The notes: generated by a model not told the origin, from the letters alone. Counted from the first letter of the stretch, positions 13,376 to 23,502 are shown. The stretch is 64,000 nt of DNA from LC029 sp036676475 (GCA_036676475.1 JAKFCU010000029.1:50373-114372), one strand, 5' to 3'. Made by a program: numbers and translations.

Positions 13376-14728
13376 CTAGAACATCCCTGTGATGCTCTCG
13401 ACAAGTCCTCCAAAAATTCCACCGACAAAATTCTTAATCGCACGGAAAAATAAACGAATCCAGCCTGCTTCCTCCACTTCTTGCTCAGCCACAAGATTTA
13501 CTCCTGCATTTTTTTCGTCAGCAGGACGGAGATACTCATTCACATCTTTGCCTGAATATTGTACGGTTACTTTTCCTATAGCTTGTCCTTTTTTAACAGG
13601 AGCTATTACTTCATTTAGCTGAGCAACCGTTTTATATAGATCTTTTTCATCCGGACGAATCGGGAATACAAAGTTTTTTTCCGCAACCACTTGAACTTGT
13701 AATTCCTTCCCTTTTTTCACTTCAGCTTTTGCATATCCTTCAAGAGGCTTGTCCTTCGAGACCAAAGTTTCCATTTTATAATTATTAAACCCATAGGTCA
13801 TCAGTTTTTTCGTTTCAGCAAAACGTTTAGCCTCATTTTCAGCTCCAAAAATGACCGTAATCACGCGCATGCCATTACGAACTGCGGTTCCTGTAAAGCA
13901 ATATTTGGCTGCATCTGTGTGACCTGTCTTTAATCCGTCCACTCCTTCAAACTCATAGACCAAATTAGGCAACATCCAGTTCCAGTTTGCCATGACGACA
14001 GGACCCGCTTCCCCTTCCCGGAAAACCTTCTTAGAGATCTTAGCAATTTCTAATGCTTCTGGGTACTTTGTAATGATTTCCCGAGCAAGAATGGCTGCAT
14101 CCTTCGCTGACATGACATGGTCACCTTCGATGTTCGGTGCATATTGACCCAATTCTTCCGCTGGGAAACCAGAACTCGTGATAAAATGGGAATTCTTCAT
14201 TCCTAATTCTGCCGCTTTCTGATTCATCATCTTTGCAAAGTTTTCCTCTGTTCCAGCAACATGTTCGGCAAGCATGACCGTTGCATCGTTGGCAGAATAG
14301 ATCGCCATGGCTTCATATAATTCTTTAACGGTTCTTTCTTCCCCCATAGCCAAGAAAACACGTGATCCCCCATATTTCCCCATAAAATGCCCATATTCAG
14401 AGGTTTTTACCTTGTCCTCCCATGTAAACTTACCGTTTTTAATGGCTTCCAGCACGAGAAGCTCTGTCATCATCTTCGTCATACTGGCTGGCGGCAAAGC
14501 TATATTCTCATTCATTTTATAAAGAACTCTTCCCGTTGTTGCTTCCACCATGATGGCTGACTTTACTTCCAAATTAATTCCAATTGGAGCAGCTTCCACC
14601 TTATTTCCTATGGAAAAGGTCATTAGGAACAGTAACACAAAACTTAAGACGGTTGATATCATTTTTTTAGTGAATAGGAAAGTATAAATTTTGTCACTTT
14701 TCCTTCTCTGTATTTTACTGTATTTCAA
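13376..14728 (-). CDS. dacA: D-alanyl-D-alanine carboxypeptidase (PBP5-like)
   Basis: Trims the terminal D-Ala of peptidoglycan stem peptides outside the membrane. Active-site motifs are in order: S82-MTK, S145-AN and K267-TG. An N-terminal signal sequence (about 23-47) and a C-terminal amphipathic anchor (WIRLFFRAIKNFVGGIFGGL) are present. The first 21 codons fall in a dispersed repeat also found at 58288; the Met at codon 23 (MISTVLSFVL) would give a normal signal peptide, so the repeat may only have extended the frame. Position between guaB and pdxS matches B. subtilis. Confidence 0.95.
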   Translation of the reverse strand: MKYSKIQRRKSDKIYTFLFTKKMISTVLSFVLLFLMTFSIGNKVEAAPIGINLEVKSAIMVEATTGRVLYKMNENIALPPASMTKMMTELLVLEAIKNGKFTWEDKVKTSEYGHFMGKYGGSRVFLAMGEERTVKELYEAMAIYSANDATVMLAEHVAGTEENFAKMMNQKAAELGMKNSHFITSSGFPAEELGQYAPNIEGDHVMSAKDAAILAREIITKYPEALEIAKISKKVFREGEAGPVVMANWNWMLPNLVYEFEGVDGLKTGHTDAAKYCFTGTAVRNGMRVITVIFGAENEAKRFAETKKLMTYGFNNYKMETLVSKDKPLEGYAKAEVKKGKELQVQVVAEKNFVFPIRPDEKDLYKTVAQLNEVIAPVKKGQAIGKVTVQYSGKDVNEYLRPADEKNAGVNLVAEQEVEEAGWIRLFFRAIKNFVGGIFGGLVESITGMF

Positions 14729-14752
14729 AACAGGACTCCCCTCCTTGTCATA
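14671..14752. repeat. Dispersed repeat (second family), copy overlapping the dacA start
   Basis: GTGAATAGGAAAGTATAAA, then TTCCTTCTCTGTAT, then CCCCTCCTTGTCA match, with gaps, the order at 58288-58365 (GCGAATAGGAAAGTATAAG, TTCCTTCTCTGCAT, CCCCTCTTGACA). The two copies are in the same orientation on the plus strand. Confidence 0.6.
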
Positions 14753-14836
14753 ATTAAGCCAGAATTAATTGTACCATAGGTATAGGGAAGAAGAAATCTC
14801 CCCACTTAATTTAGGACATCTCACCTAAAGAGAAAA

Positions 14837-14856
14837 AGGGCCCAGAAATCGGACCC
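14837..14856 (-). terminator. Terminator of guaB
   Basis: AGGGcCC pairs with GGaCCCT around AGAAATC; on the minus strand the stem is followed by TTTTTC, just beyond the guaB stop. Confidence 0.75.
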
Positions 14857-14865
14857 TCATTCTTT

Positions 14866-16320
14866 TTAGGAATAGTTAGGAGCTTCCTTTGTAATTTGTA
14901 CATCATGCGGATGACTTTCCACTAATCCTGCACCGGTAATGCGAATAAACTGACCATGGTCATGCAAGTCACGCAAGCTCTTTGTACCGCAATATCCCAT
15001 ACCAGCACGAAGTCCCCCTACTAATTGGAAAAGAATATCGGATACGGGTCCCTTATAGGCGACACGCCCTTCAATCCCTTCTGGAACAAGCTTCTTTTCA
15101 TTTTCCTGGAAATAACGATCCTTGCTTCCTTCCTTCATCGCACCTAATGAGCCCATGCCTCGATAAACTTTAAAGCGACGCCCTTGATAAATTTCCGATT
15201 CTCCTGGGCTTTCTTCGCAACCGGCAAATAGACTGCCTAGCATTACTACGCTCGCTCCGGCTCCAATGGCCTTCGTAATGTCACCGGAGTATTTAATTCC
15301 ACCATCGGCAATGATCGGGATATTATATTCTCTAGCAACGGAAGCACAATCATAAACCGCTGTGATTTGTGGAACACCGATTCCTGCCACCACACGTGTC
15401 GTACAAATAGATCCTGGTCCGATTCCTACTTTCACGACGGATACACCCGCTTCGATTAAATCTTTTGTGGCTTCCCCTGTCGCTACGTTCCCCGCAATCA
15501 GGGTAAGATCAGGATAGATGCTTCTCAATTCACGTACGGCATCCAATACGCCTTTAGAATGACCATGGGCTGTATCAATAACTAAACAATCCACACCAGC
15601 CTTCACTAGTGCAGCTGCTCGTTCAAAAGTATCTTTCGTTACACCAATCGCCCCACCGACCAATAGCCGGCCTTGCTTGTCCTTCGCTGCATTCGGGAAT
15701 TGAATAGCTTTCTCGATATCCTTAATAGTAATCAAACCTCTTAACACGTTTTGCTCATCCACTAAAGGCAGCTTTTCTATTTTATACTTTTGCAGAATGC
15801 TTTCCGCTTCTTTTAGGGTCGTACCTACAGAAGCTGTAACAAGATCTTCTTTGGTCATTACTTCTGAGATAGGAATGGAAAAATCATGAACAAACCGCAG
15901 ATCCCGATTCGTGATAATTCCTACTAAGTGATCTTCTTCATCTACAATCGGAACACCAGAGATGCGGTATTTTGCCATAATTTCTTCTGCACGGGACACT
16001 TGTTCATGGGGTTTTAATGAGAACGGATTGGTAATGACTCCACTTTCTGAACGCTTCACTCGATCTACTTCTTCCGCCTGCTGTTCGATACTCATGTTTT
16101 TATGGATAATTCCTAATCCACCCTGGCGAGCCATGGCCACTGCCATAGCAGATTCTGTAACGGTGTCCATCCCCGCACTAATGAGAGGAATATTAAGCTT
16201 TACATCTTCACTTAATTGGATGGTGACATCAACATCACGAGGTAATACTTCTGATTTGGCTGGAATTAGTAGCACGTCATCAAAGGTTAAACCCTCTTTA
16301 CCAAATTTGTTCTCCCACAC
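14866..16320 (-). CDS. guaB: IMP dehydrogenase
   Basis: Oxidises IMP to XMP with NAD, the committed step of GMP synthesis. 484 residues: N-terminal barrel strands (GLTFDDVLLIPAKSEVLP), an inserted pair of CBS domains (about 90-205, ADP/ATP-type regulation), then the catalytic loop GPGSICTTRVVAG with its Cys (around 300) and the flap after GMGSLGAM. Single gene between yaaC and dacA with its own promoter and terminator. Confidence 0.97.
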   Translation of the reverse strand: MWENKFGKEGLTFDDVLLIPAKSEVLPRDVDVTIQLSEDVKLNIPLISAGMDTVTESAMAVAMARQGGLGIIHKNMSIEQQAEEVDRVKRSESGVITNPFSLKPHEQVSRAEEIMAKYRISGVPIVDEEDHLVGIITNRDLRFVHDFSIPISEVMTKEDLVTASVGTTLKEAESILQKYKIEKLPLVDEQNVLRGLITIKDIEKAIQFPNAAKDKQGRLLVGGAIGVTKDTFERAAALVKAGVDCLVIDTAHGHSKGVLDAVRELRSIYPDLTLIAGNVATGEATKDLIEAGVSVVKVGIGPGSICTTRVVAGIGVPQITAVYDCASVAREYNIPIIADGGIKYSGDITKAIGAGASVVMLGSLFAGCEESPGESEIYQGRRFKVYRGMGSLGAMKEGSKDRYFQENEKKLVPEGIEGRVAYKGPVSDILFQLVGGLRAGMGYCGTKSLRDLHDHGQFIRITGAGLVESHPHDVQITKEAPNYS

Positions 16321-16379
16321 GTTATTTCCTTCCCTTCTCTGGTGTTTTATTAGTTCTCAATTCCAAGATATTAGTACGT

Positions 16380-16437
16380 AGTGTAACAAAACCCATATTT
16401 TACTGTCAAGAGATGGCTTATATTGTTCGTTTTTTTA
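16380..16437 (-). promoter_or_regulatory. guaB promoter with a PurR-like box
   Basis: On the minus strand TTGACA (16404-16409) is followed by TTACACT (16380-16386; 17 or 18 bp spacer). Upstream, AAACGAACAA (about 16423-16437) matches one half of the PurR operator (CGAACAW). Only one half-site is clear. Confidence 0.5.
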
Positions 16438-16517
16438 AGCAGACTACTAGGAAACAGAAGATTAGTACTTATTAAGTTATAATGATTACCGAATATTCTA
16501 ATCGAATGGTGAGGAAA

Positions 16518-17576
16518 ATGAAATGTATTCATCGAATAGCCTGTGAAAATCCCCATGAAAAGCTATGGAGTATGTTTGTTTATTTTGAAAGTGAGCCCCA
16601 TGTGAAAAATCTCTTGGAACAATGTTATCACCAACAAGAGGGTCTCGATGCAGCCCGATGCGCTTTTCAAAATACGCATAAATTCATTTATTATATTAAG
16701 CAGGGTAAAGAATATTACCAAGCTGCTTCCACTAGCAACATTCTGGTTAAGCCCTTGCTTTTATATTACGGCATGGTCAGTCTTCTCAAGGCTGTCATCT
16801 TAACCTCCGATCCTGGTTACCCTGTTCATACCAAAGTGCTTCAGCATGGAATTACCAGCCGAAAGTTAAAAAAATCGGATTACACCTTTTCCGATGATGA
16901 AGTGAAAATTCAAAAAGAAGGCCTTTTTCCTATGGTCGCAGGGCACCTGGATTGCAGTAGAATCATTGGGGAAAAATTCAGAATGAAAGACCTTCTTTCT
17001 ATTATTCCAGAATTAAGGGAAAGCTATGAGAAGTCGTATAGGGAAATCACACTCATTCCTTTACATATCTCCAAGCATATCGATTTGTCTTCCTTTATGA
17101 CCACATTTTATCTCCCTGAGCATATTCTGGATTATTATCATCTATCTTATGAAAGCTTTATTCATTTATTAAATCGGTACAATCAGGGTGCCGCGACATT
17201 TACTCCGCATGCTCTTCAAGCACCCAAAGGAATCGTTCGCTTAACCTGGGAGCACCCTGACAAAATTCATGTGACCGAATCTCCATCAGGGTTTGAAAAT
17301 AACTTATTCATTCAAGATTTCAAAGGAAATCACTCCTTTATTACCAAACCTAATCCCACTCTTTTTATGCCTGAGATTCTCGCCCACTATATGCTCATGT
17401 ACATATTAGGCATGCTTTGCCGTTATGAAACCGAGCTTTGGGGAGAAATTGTATTTTCCTTTACCTCAACTGAACTGTTTATGATTCAGGAATTCATGAA
17501 TATCAGCCAACGAAAATTCCCTAATATGATCTTAAATCTTTTATTTCATGAGCAATTTATATTTGAAACGATGTAG
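16518..17576 (+). CDS. yaaC: YaaC-family protein
   Basis: About 352 residues; position next to guaB, divergently oriented, and overall character match B. subtilis YaaC, a conserved protein without assigned biochemical function. The body is mostly helical with aromatic-rich segments (HKFIYYIKQGKEYYQAAS, KPLLLYYGMVSLLKA) and no signal peptide. The ATG at 16518 is preferred because GGTGAGG lies just upstream (spacing is short); the frame is open to 16482 without a ribosome-binding site. I recognise no catalytic motif. Confidence 0.8.
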   Translation: MKCIHRIACENPHEKLWSMFVYFESEPHVKNLLEQCYHQQEGLDAARCAFQNTHKFIYYIKQGKEYYQAASTSNILVKPLLLYYGMVSLLKAVILTSDPGYPVHTKVLQHGITSRKLKKSDYTFSDDEVKIQKEGLFPMVAGHLDCSRIIGEKFRMKDLLSIIPELRESYEKSYREITLIPLHISKHIDLSSFMTTFYLPEHILDYYHLSYESFIHLLNRYNQGAATFTPHALQAPKGIVRLTWEHPDKIHVTESPSGFENNLFIQDFKGNHSFITKPNPTLFMPEILAHYMLMYILGMLCRYETELWGEIVFSFTSTELFMIQEFMNISQRKFPNMILNLLFHEQFIFETM

Positions 17577-17590
17577 TGGTTGAAAAGTAA

Positions 17591-17620
17591 AGAAGTCCTG
17601 CTTTTCATAGCAAGACTTCT
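17591..17620. terminator. Terminator between the yaaC and gyrA ends
   Basis: AGAAGTC-TGC pairs with GCA-GACTTCT around a T-rich loop, serving convergent yaaC and gyrA. No rRNA operon lies in this gap. Confidence 0.8.
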
Positions 17621-17690
17621 TCCATTTATCCAAAAATGACCATTGATAAAGAAAAAGGCTCATTATTTGACCTTTTCCTATTGCTACATC

Positions 17691-20183
17691 TTATTCGAGA
17701 TCCTGATCGTCAGAGACTTCAGGCGACTCATCAAATTCATCCAGCTCTTCCTCTTTATCTCCACTGCTTTCTACCTTTGCTACGGTTGCCACTTCCTCGT
17801 CATTTTCAATCCGAATCAGTTTCACGCCTTGCGTATTTCTTCCCATGCTCGAAATGCCGCTAATATGAAGGCGAATGATCACCCCGGAAACCGTTACGAT
17901 CATGAGGTCATGTTCTTCATTGACCACTTTTAAAGCGACGATATGGCCATTTCGTTCCGTTACATTCAGCGTTTTAATCCCTTTTCCTCCACGGCTTTGA
18001 ATCCGATATTCATCAACAGGCGTTCGCTTCCCGAAGCCTTGGGAAGTAACAATCAGAACATCGGCTCCTTCTTGGACTAAATCCATATCGATGATTTGAT
18101 CATCTTCATCCAAGTTAATGCCTTTCACCCCTGTTGCTGTACGTCCCATAGATCTCACATCATTTTCATTGAAGCGAATGGACATGCCATTTCTCGTCCC
18201 CATGATGATATCCTGCTCCCCATCTGTCAGGGCAACGCCAATCAATTCATCATCCTCACGGACATTAATGGCAAACAATCCTCCTTTACGAATATTTTCG
18301 AAGGATTGAAGATCGGTACGCTTAATGATCCCTTGCTTGGTGGCAAAGAACAAGAACTGATCGGCACCGAATTCTCTGACAGGGATCACGGTCTTAACGT
18401 ATTCACCTTGCTCAATCTGGATCAGATTGATGATCGGGGTTCCTCTCGCCGTCCGACTGAACTCAGGAACTTCATATGCTTTGATGCGATATACTTTTCC
18501 CCGGTTAGTAAAGATTAATAGATAATTATGGGAATTCGTGACAAATAGATTTTGGACAAAATCTCTATCTTTCGTCTCCGCCCCTTGAATCCCACGTCCC
18601 CCTCTTCTTTGACTCTTGTAAGTAGAGACAGGAAGTCGTTTAATATAACCACTATGTGTAAGCGTAATGCATACTTCCTCTTCTGGAATTAAATCTTCGA
18701 TTTCAATGGCATCTTCGGCCTCGGCAATTTCTGTTCTTCGAGGATCATTAAACTTTTCCTTAATTTCGATAAGCTCTTCTTTAATGATCGCAAGAATCTT
18801 GCTCTCATCCGCTAAAATCGCTTTTAATTCCGCTATACGCTTCAACAATTCCTGATATTCCTCTTCAATCTTATCTCGTTCTAATCCCGTTAAACGCTGC
18901 AATCTCATATCCAGAATGGCTTGCGCCTGTTCATAACTTAACGAGAAACGATCCATTAATCCGTTGCGGGCTTCTTCCGTCGTTCTAGAGCTGCGGATCA
19001 GCGTAATGATTTCATCGATATGGTCGAGAGCAATGCGTAACCCCTCAAGAATGTGTGCTCTCGCTTCTGCTTTGCGTAATTCAAATTCGGTGCGACGACG
19101 AATGACCACGCGTTGATGATCTAGATAGTGGGTAAGAATATCCTTCAGATTAAGGACTTTAGGCTGACCATGAACCAGGGCCAGCATATTGACTCCAAAC
19201 GTGGTTTGCATAGCCGTTTGTTTATATAAATTGTTTAAGAGAACCTGCGGACTCACATCTCTCCGCATCTCAATCACAATGCGCATACCATTGCGATCCG
19301 ATTCATCTCGCAAGTCGGTAATGCCGTCAATTTTCTTTTCCCGAACCAATTCTGCGATCCGTTCAACTAATTTTGCCTTGTTAACCTGATATGGAATTTC
19401 ATCGACAAGGATTCGATGCTTCCCCTTATTTTCTTCAATGGTTGTTTTGGCCCGGATGGTGATGGAACCTCTGCCCGTTTCGTAGGCTCGATAGATCCCG
19501 CTCCGTCCCATAATTTGAGCCGCCGTAGGAAAATCAGGACCTTTTACAACCTGCATCAAGTCTCTTACCGTTACTTCTTCATGATCGATGAGCATCAACA
19601 CCCCATCAATCACTTCTCCTAGGTTATGCGGCGGAATATTCGTAGCCATCCCTACCGCGATACCCGTCGCTCCATTCACTAATAAGTGAGGGAATCTTGC
19701 AGGTAGGACAAGGGGCTCTTTTTCATTGCCATCATAGTTCGGACCAAAATCTATGGTATCTTTATTGATATCACGAAGCAATTCCATGGCAATCTTAGAA
19801 AGCCGTGCTTCCGTATATCGCATCGCTGCTGCGGGGTCACCATCAACCGACCCAAAGTTCCCATGCCCATCTACCAACCGATAGCGATACGAGAAGTCCT
19901 GCGCCATTCTGACCATCGTCTCGTATACAGCGGAATCTCCATGCGGATGATATTTACCAATGACATCCCCAACGATCCTCGCCGATTTCTTATACGGTTT
20001 ATCCGGTGTCATCCCCATTTCGTTCATGGCAAACAGAATCCGTCGGTGAACCGGCTTTAATCCATCACGAACGTCAGGTAAGGCACGGCTTACGATTACG
20101 CTCATGGCATATCCTAAAAAGGATTCACGCATTTCTTGCGCAATGCTTCGATCTATAATGTTAGAACGTTGCTCTTCAGCCAT
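17691..20183 (-). CDS. gyrA: DNA gyrase subunit A
   Basis: 830 residues: winged-helix and tower region with the catalytic Tyr in the AAMRYTEARLS motif (around 120), the GyrA box QRRGGRG, and a C-terminal beta-pinwheel of repeats that wraps DNA, ending in an acidic tail (EELDEFDESPEVSDDQDLE). Together with GyrB it introduces negative supercoils using ATP. The ATG at 20183 has GGAGG at good spacing. It lies 23 bp after gyrB, as in most Firmicutes. Confidence 0.98.
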   Translation of the reverse strand: MAEEQRSNIIDRSIAQEMRESFLGYAMSVIVSRALPDVRDGLKPVHRRILFAMNEMGMTPDKPYKKSARIVGDVIGKYHPHGDSAVYETMVRMAQDFSYRYRLVDGHGNFGSVDGDPAAAMRYTEARLSKIAMELLRDINKDTIDFGPNYDGNEKEPLVLPARFPHLLVNGATGIAVGMATNIPPHNLGEVIDGVLMLIDHEEVTVRDLMQVVKGPDFPTAAQIMGRSGIYRAYETGRGSITIRAKTTIEENKGKHRILVDEIPYQVNKAKLVERIAELVREKKIDGITDLRDESDRNGMRIVIEMRRDVSPQVLLNNLYKQTAMQTTFGVNMLALVHGQPKVLNLKDILTHYLDHQRVVIRRRTEFELRKAEARAHILEGLRIALDHIDEIITLIRSSRTTEEARNGLMDRFSLSYEQAQAILDMRLQRLTGLERDKIEEEYQELLKRIAELKAILADESKILAIIKEELIEIKEKFNDPRRTEIAEAEDAIEIEDLIPEEEVCITLTHSGYIKRLPVSTYKSQRRGGRGIQGAETKDRDFVQNLFVTNSHNYLLIFTNRGKVYRIKAYEVPEFSRTARGTPIINLIQIEQGEYVKTVIPVREFGADQFLFFATKQGIIKRTDLQSFENIRKGGLFAINVREDDELIGVALTDGEQDIIMGTRNGMSIRFNENDVRSMGRTATGVKGINLDEDDQIIDMDLVQEGADVLIVTSQGFGKRTPVDEYRIQSRGGKGIKTLNVTERNGHIVALKVVNEEHDLMIVTVSGVIIRLHISGISSMGRNTQGVKLIRIENDEEVATVAKVESSGDKEEELDEFDESPEVSDDQDLE

Positions 20184-20206
20184 TCCACTTAACCTCCGTT
20201 ATTTTC

Positions 20207-22126
20207 CTAGATATCCAGATTGCTTACATACTGGGCATTTTCCTGGATAAAATCCCGTCTTGGCTCGACACGGTCACCCATGAGCGTATCAAAGATTTCA
20301 TCCGCTTCCATTGCGTCTTCTAAACTGACCCGAAGAAGAGTTCTTGTTTCAGGATCCATGGTGGTCTCCCACAGTTGATCGGGGTTCATTTCTCCTAACC
20401 CTTTATAGCGCTGAATATTCGGTTCAGGCTTTTCATTCAGTTGGCTCATCGTAGCCTTAAGCTGTTCATCATTATAGGCGTAATGAATCACTTTTCCTTG
20501 CGAAATCTTATAGAGCGGCGGCTGAGCAATATACACATAGCCACTTTCCACCAAGGGGCGCATATAGCGATATAAGAAAGTTAAGAGCAGGGTCCGAATA
20601 TGGGCTCCATCCACATCAGCATCGGTCATAATGATCACTTTATGGTAACGCGCCTTCACTATATCAAAATCCTCCCCGATTCCAGTCCCAAGTGCCGTAA
20701 TAATCGTTCGGATTTCATTATTGGATAGGATTTTGTCTAGCCTTGCTTTCTCTACATTGATGACCTTCCCGCGTAAAGGAAGAATAGCCTGGAAATGCCG
20801 GTCACGCCCCTGTTTTGCAGACCCTCCGGCAGAATCCCCTTCCACCACATAAATTTCGCTGATAGAGGGATCCTTCGACGAACAATCCGCAAGCTTACCA
20901 GGTAAGGCACTGACTTCAAGTGCACTCTTTCGTCTCGTTAACTCCCTTGCCTTTTTCGCTGCTTCCCGGGCTCTCGAGGCCATCATCGACTTTTCCATGA
21001 TCTTTCTAGCTTCAGATGGGTGTTCATTCAGGTAATCCAAGAAATATTCCGCAAACAATGATTCAGTAATGCTTCTAGCTTCACTATTTCCAAGCTTGGT
21101 CTTGGTTTGCCCTTCAAATTGAGGATCAGGGATCTTCACACTGATGATCGCAGTCAATCCTTCCCTTACATCATCACCAGTTAGATTATCATCCTTCTCC
21201 TTAAGAATATTGTTCTTTCTTCCGTAATCGTTGATCACTCTCGTTAAGGCACTTTTAAACCCAGACTCATGGGTTCCGCCTTCGTGAGTATGGATATTAT
21301 TGCAATAGGAATATAGATTGCTTACATAGCTATCATTGTACTGGAGGGCAATCTCAACTGAAATTCCATCCTTTTCCGAGGCAATATAGATGGGTTCTTC
21401 CAATATGCTTTCCTTGTTTTTATCTAAGTGCTTGACAAAAGAAACAATCCCTCCTTCAAACATATAGCTATCTTTTCGATCGTGACGTTCATCAACGAGC
21501 AAAATGCGGATTCCTTTATTTAAAAAAGCTAATTCTCTCAACCTTTTTTGCAGAATTTCATACTCAAAAACGGTCGTTTCCAAAAAAATCTCTGGATCCG
21601 GCTTAAAGGTAACTTTAGTCCCCGTTTCCTCTGAAGCACCGATCACGATCAAATCATGTTCCGGATTTCCAAAAGCAAATCTTTGTTTGTGGATGTTCCC
21701 ATCTCGTTTGACTTCTACCTCTACCCACTCCGATAGGGCGTTTACCACAGAAATCCCCACACCATGGAGACCACCGGATACCTTATAGCCTTCTCCGCCA
21801 AACTTTCCGCCGGCATGAAGAACGGTAAGAACCGTTTCCACGGTCGATTTTCCTGTTTTCGCATGGATCCCCGTAGGAATTCCCCTACCGTTGTCGATAA
21901 CGGATATGCTATTGTCTGGATGAATTGTAACGAAAATATCTGAACAATAGCCTGCCAGAGCCTCATCAATGCTATTGTCCACCGCTTCCCAAACCAAATG
22001 GTGAAGTCCGCGACTGCTCGTAGAACCGATATACATCCCCGGCCGTTTCCGAACCGCTTCAAGTCCCTCTAGTACTTGGATTTGGCTAGCATCATATGAT
22101 TGATTTTCCGTTGTCAAGGTCATCAC
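20207..22126 (-). CDS. gyrB: DNA gyrase subunit B
   Basis: 639 residues: GHKL ATPase domain (EAVDNSIDEALAGY, DNGRGIPTGIH, GGLHGVGISVVNA), transducer, TOPRIM metal site (EGDSAGGSAKQGRD; DADVDGAHI) and the C-terminal GyrA-binding tail. The region is LEGLEAVRKRPGMYIG at the start, typical of Bacillales. Start codons GTG (22126) and ATG (22123) are adjacent; the start overlaps the remB stop, so the two are translationally linked. Confidence 0.98.
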   Translation of the reverse strand: MMTLTTENQSYDASQIQVLEGLEAVRKRPGMYIGSTSSRGLHHLVWEAVDNSIDEALAGYCSDIFVTIHPDNSISVIDNGRGIPTGIHAKTGKSTVETVLTVLHAGGKFGGEGYKVSGGLHGVGISVVNALSEWVEVEVKRDGNIHKQRFAFGNPEHDLIVIGASEETGTKVTFKPDPEIFLETTVFEYEILQKRLRELAFLNKGIRILLVDERHDRKDSYMFEGGIVSFVKHLDKNKESILEEPIYIASEKDGISVEIALQYNDSYVSNLYSYCNNIHTHEGGTHESGFKSALTRVINDYGRKNNILKEKDDNLTGDDVREGLTAIISVKIPDPQFEGQTKTKLGNSEARSITESLFAEYFLDYLNEHPSEARKIMEKSMMASRAREAAKKARELTRRKSALEVSALPGKLADCSSKDPSISEIYVVEGDSAGGSAKQGRDRHFQAILPLRGKVINVEKARLDKILSNNEIRTIITALGTGIGEDFDIVKARYHKVIIMTDADVDGAHIRTLLLTFLYRYMRPLVESGYVYIAQPPLYKISQGKVIHYAYNDEQLKATMSQLNEKPEPNIQRYKGLGEMNPDQLWETTMDPETRTLLRVSLEDAMEADEIFDTLMGDRVEPRRDFIQENAQYVSNLDI

Positions 22127-22377
22127 CTACTCTCTAAACTACTGACAAAATTGGCTCTTCTCTTTAAGGTCAAGGAGGAAATGGGAGAACAATAGATTCG
22201 ATCGCGCAAGATCACATACGATTTGGTTTCTTCTTTGCTAATTCGTATCAATTGATGCAGTTGGTCCATATTCTCCAAAAATTCTTTCGTAATCTTGGAG
22301 GACTCCATGTTATTATCGATGATGGCAATCACATCTGTCGATCGAACAACCGTATCTCCACCTAAGTGAATAAACAT
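22123..22377 (-). CDS. remB: Extracellular matrix regulator RemB (DUF370)
   Basis: 84 residues. The N-terminus FIHLGGDTVVRSTDVIAI and the order recF-remB-gyrB match B. subtilis yaaB/remB, a DUF370 protein that promotes biofilm matrix gene expression together with RemA in that species. DNA-binding by the paralogue RemA is established; for RemB the mechanism is less clear. The stop overlaps the gyrB start. Confidence 0.85.
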   Translation of the reverse strand: MFIHLGGDTVVRSTDVIAIIDNNMESSKITKEFLENMDQLHQLIRISKEETKSYVILRDRIYCSPISSLTLKRRANFVSSLESR

Positions 22378-22386
22378 TTCTCCACC

Positions 22387-23502
22387 TCATTTCTCCTTCA
22401 TGGCCGTTCCGGCTTTAATCCGATAAATGGAAGCATGATTGAGGGTTTGGTGATGTAATCCTTCCACCCCCGTTGTTGTAACAAAGGTTTGTACTTTATC
22501 TTTAATCGCATCCAATAGATGCGTTTGTCGTGCTGCATCGAGCTCCGATAAGACATCATCCAATAGAAGAATCGGATACTCTCCTATCTCTTCGTAAATC
22601 AATTGGATTTCCGCTAGCTTCAAGGAAAGGGCGGTTGTTCGCTGCTGGCCCTGTGAGCCATATTGCTGTACACTAGCCCCATTAATAAAAAAGTGAAGAT
22701 CATCACGATGAGGTCCAAGCAGGGAAGTACCTCGTGCCAGTTCTTTCTCTTTAACTTTTTCCAACTGACCGTTGAACTGTTGCGCAGCATCCAATAACGA
22801 AATACCAGGCGTTAGCTCAAAGGAGGGGACATATTGAACCTTTAAGGTTTCCGTCTTTTGCGTAATGTCTCCATGGATGGAATTCGCCCAACCCTCCATT
22901 TTTTTAACAAAATCCATTCTCCGAAACATAATCTGTATCGCAAATTCAGCAAGCTGTTGATTTAATACTTCTAAGAATCCAACAAATTTTTTATTTTTAT
23001 ATGCATCTTTTAAGCATTGATTTCTTTGAGTTAATACTTTTTGATATTGGGAAAGGAAGTGAAGGTACATGGGGGATACCTGACCGATCTCCATGTCTAA
23101 GAACCTTCTTCGCTGCAAGGGTGAGCCCTTCACAATACTTAAATCTTCAGGAGCAAACATAACGACATTCATGGCTCCAACATATTCACTTAATTTTTTT
23201 TGCTCCAACCCATTTATTTTCGCCTTTTTTCCTTTTCCAGTCAACTGAATCTCCAAATGAAGAGGACCCCTTTTTCTTTCCAGGGTTCCTTTGATCCAGC
23301 TAAACTCCTCATCCCACAAAATCCACTCTTTGTCTTTGGATGAACGATGCGATTTCGTTAAGGCCAAAACATAGATCGACTCCATCAAATTGGTCTTTCC
23401 CTGTGCATTCTGACCTAAAAAAAGGGTAATGTTAGAGTCAAATGTTAACCTCTGCTGCCCATAGTTACGGAAATGCCTAATTTCTAATTCTTTTAAGAAC
23501 AA
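22387..23502 (-). CDS. recF: Recombination mediator RecF
   Basis: 371-residue SMC-like ATPase: Walker A GQNAQGKTNL (about 30-40), signature SQGQQRTTALSLKLAE and Walker B ILLLDDVLSELD. RecF binds gaps in duplex DNA and helps load RecA during repair of stalled forks. The TTG start (23502) has AGGGGG about 9 nt upstream. It lies in the dnaN-yaaA-recF-remB-gyrB operon. Confidence 0.97.
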   Translation of the reverse strand: MFLKELEIRHFRNYGQQRLTFDSNITLFLGQNAQGKTNLMESIYVLALTKSHRSSKDKEWILWDEEFSWIKGTLERKRGPLHLEIQLTGKGKKAKINGLEQKKLSEYVGAMNVVMFAPEDLSIVKGSPLQRRRFLDMEIGQVSPMYLHFLSQYQKVLTQRNQCLKDAYKNKKFVGFLEVLNQQLAEFAIQIMFRRMDFVKKMEGWANSIHGDITQKTETLKVQYVPSFELTPGISLLDAAQQFNGQLEKVKEKELARGTSLLGPHRDDLHFFINGASVQQYGSQGQQRTTALSLKLAEIQLIYEEIGEYPILLLDDVLSELDAARQTHLLDAIKDKVQTFVTTTGVEGLHHQTLNHASIYRIKAGTAMKEK

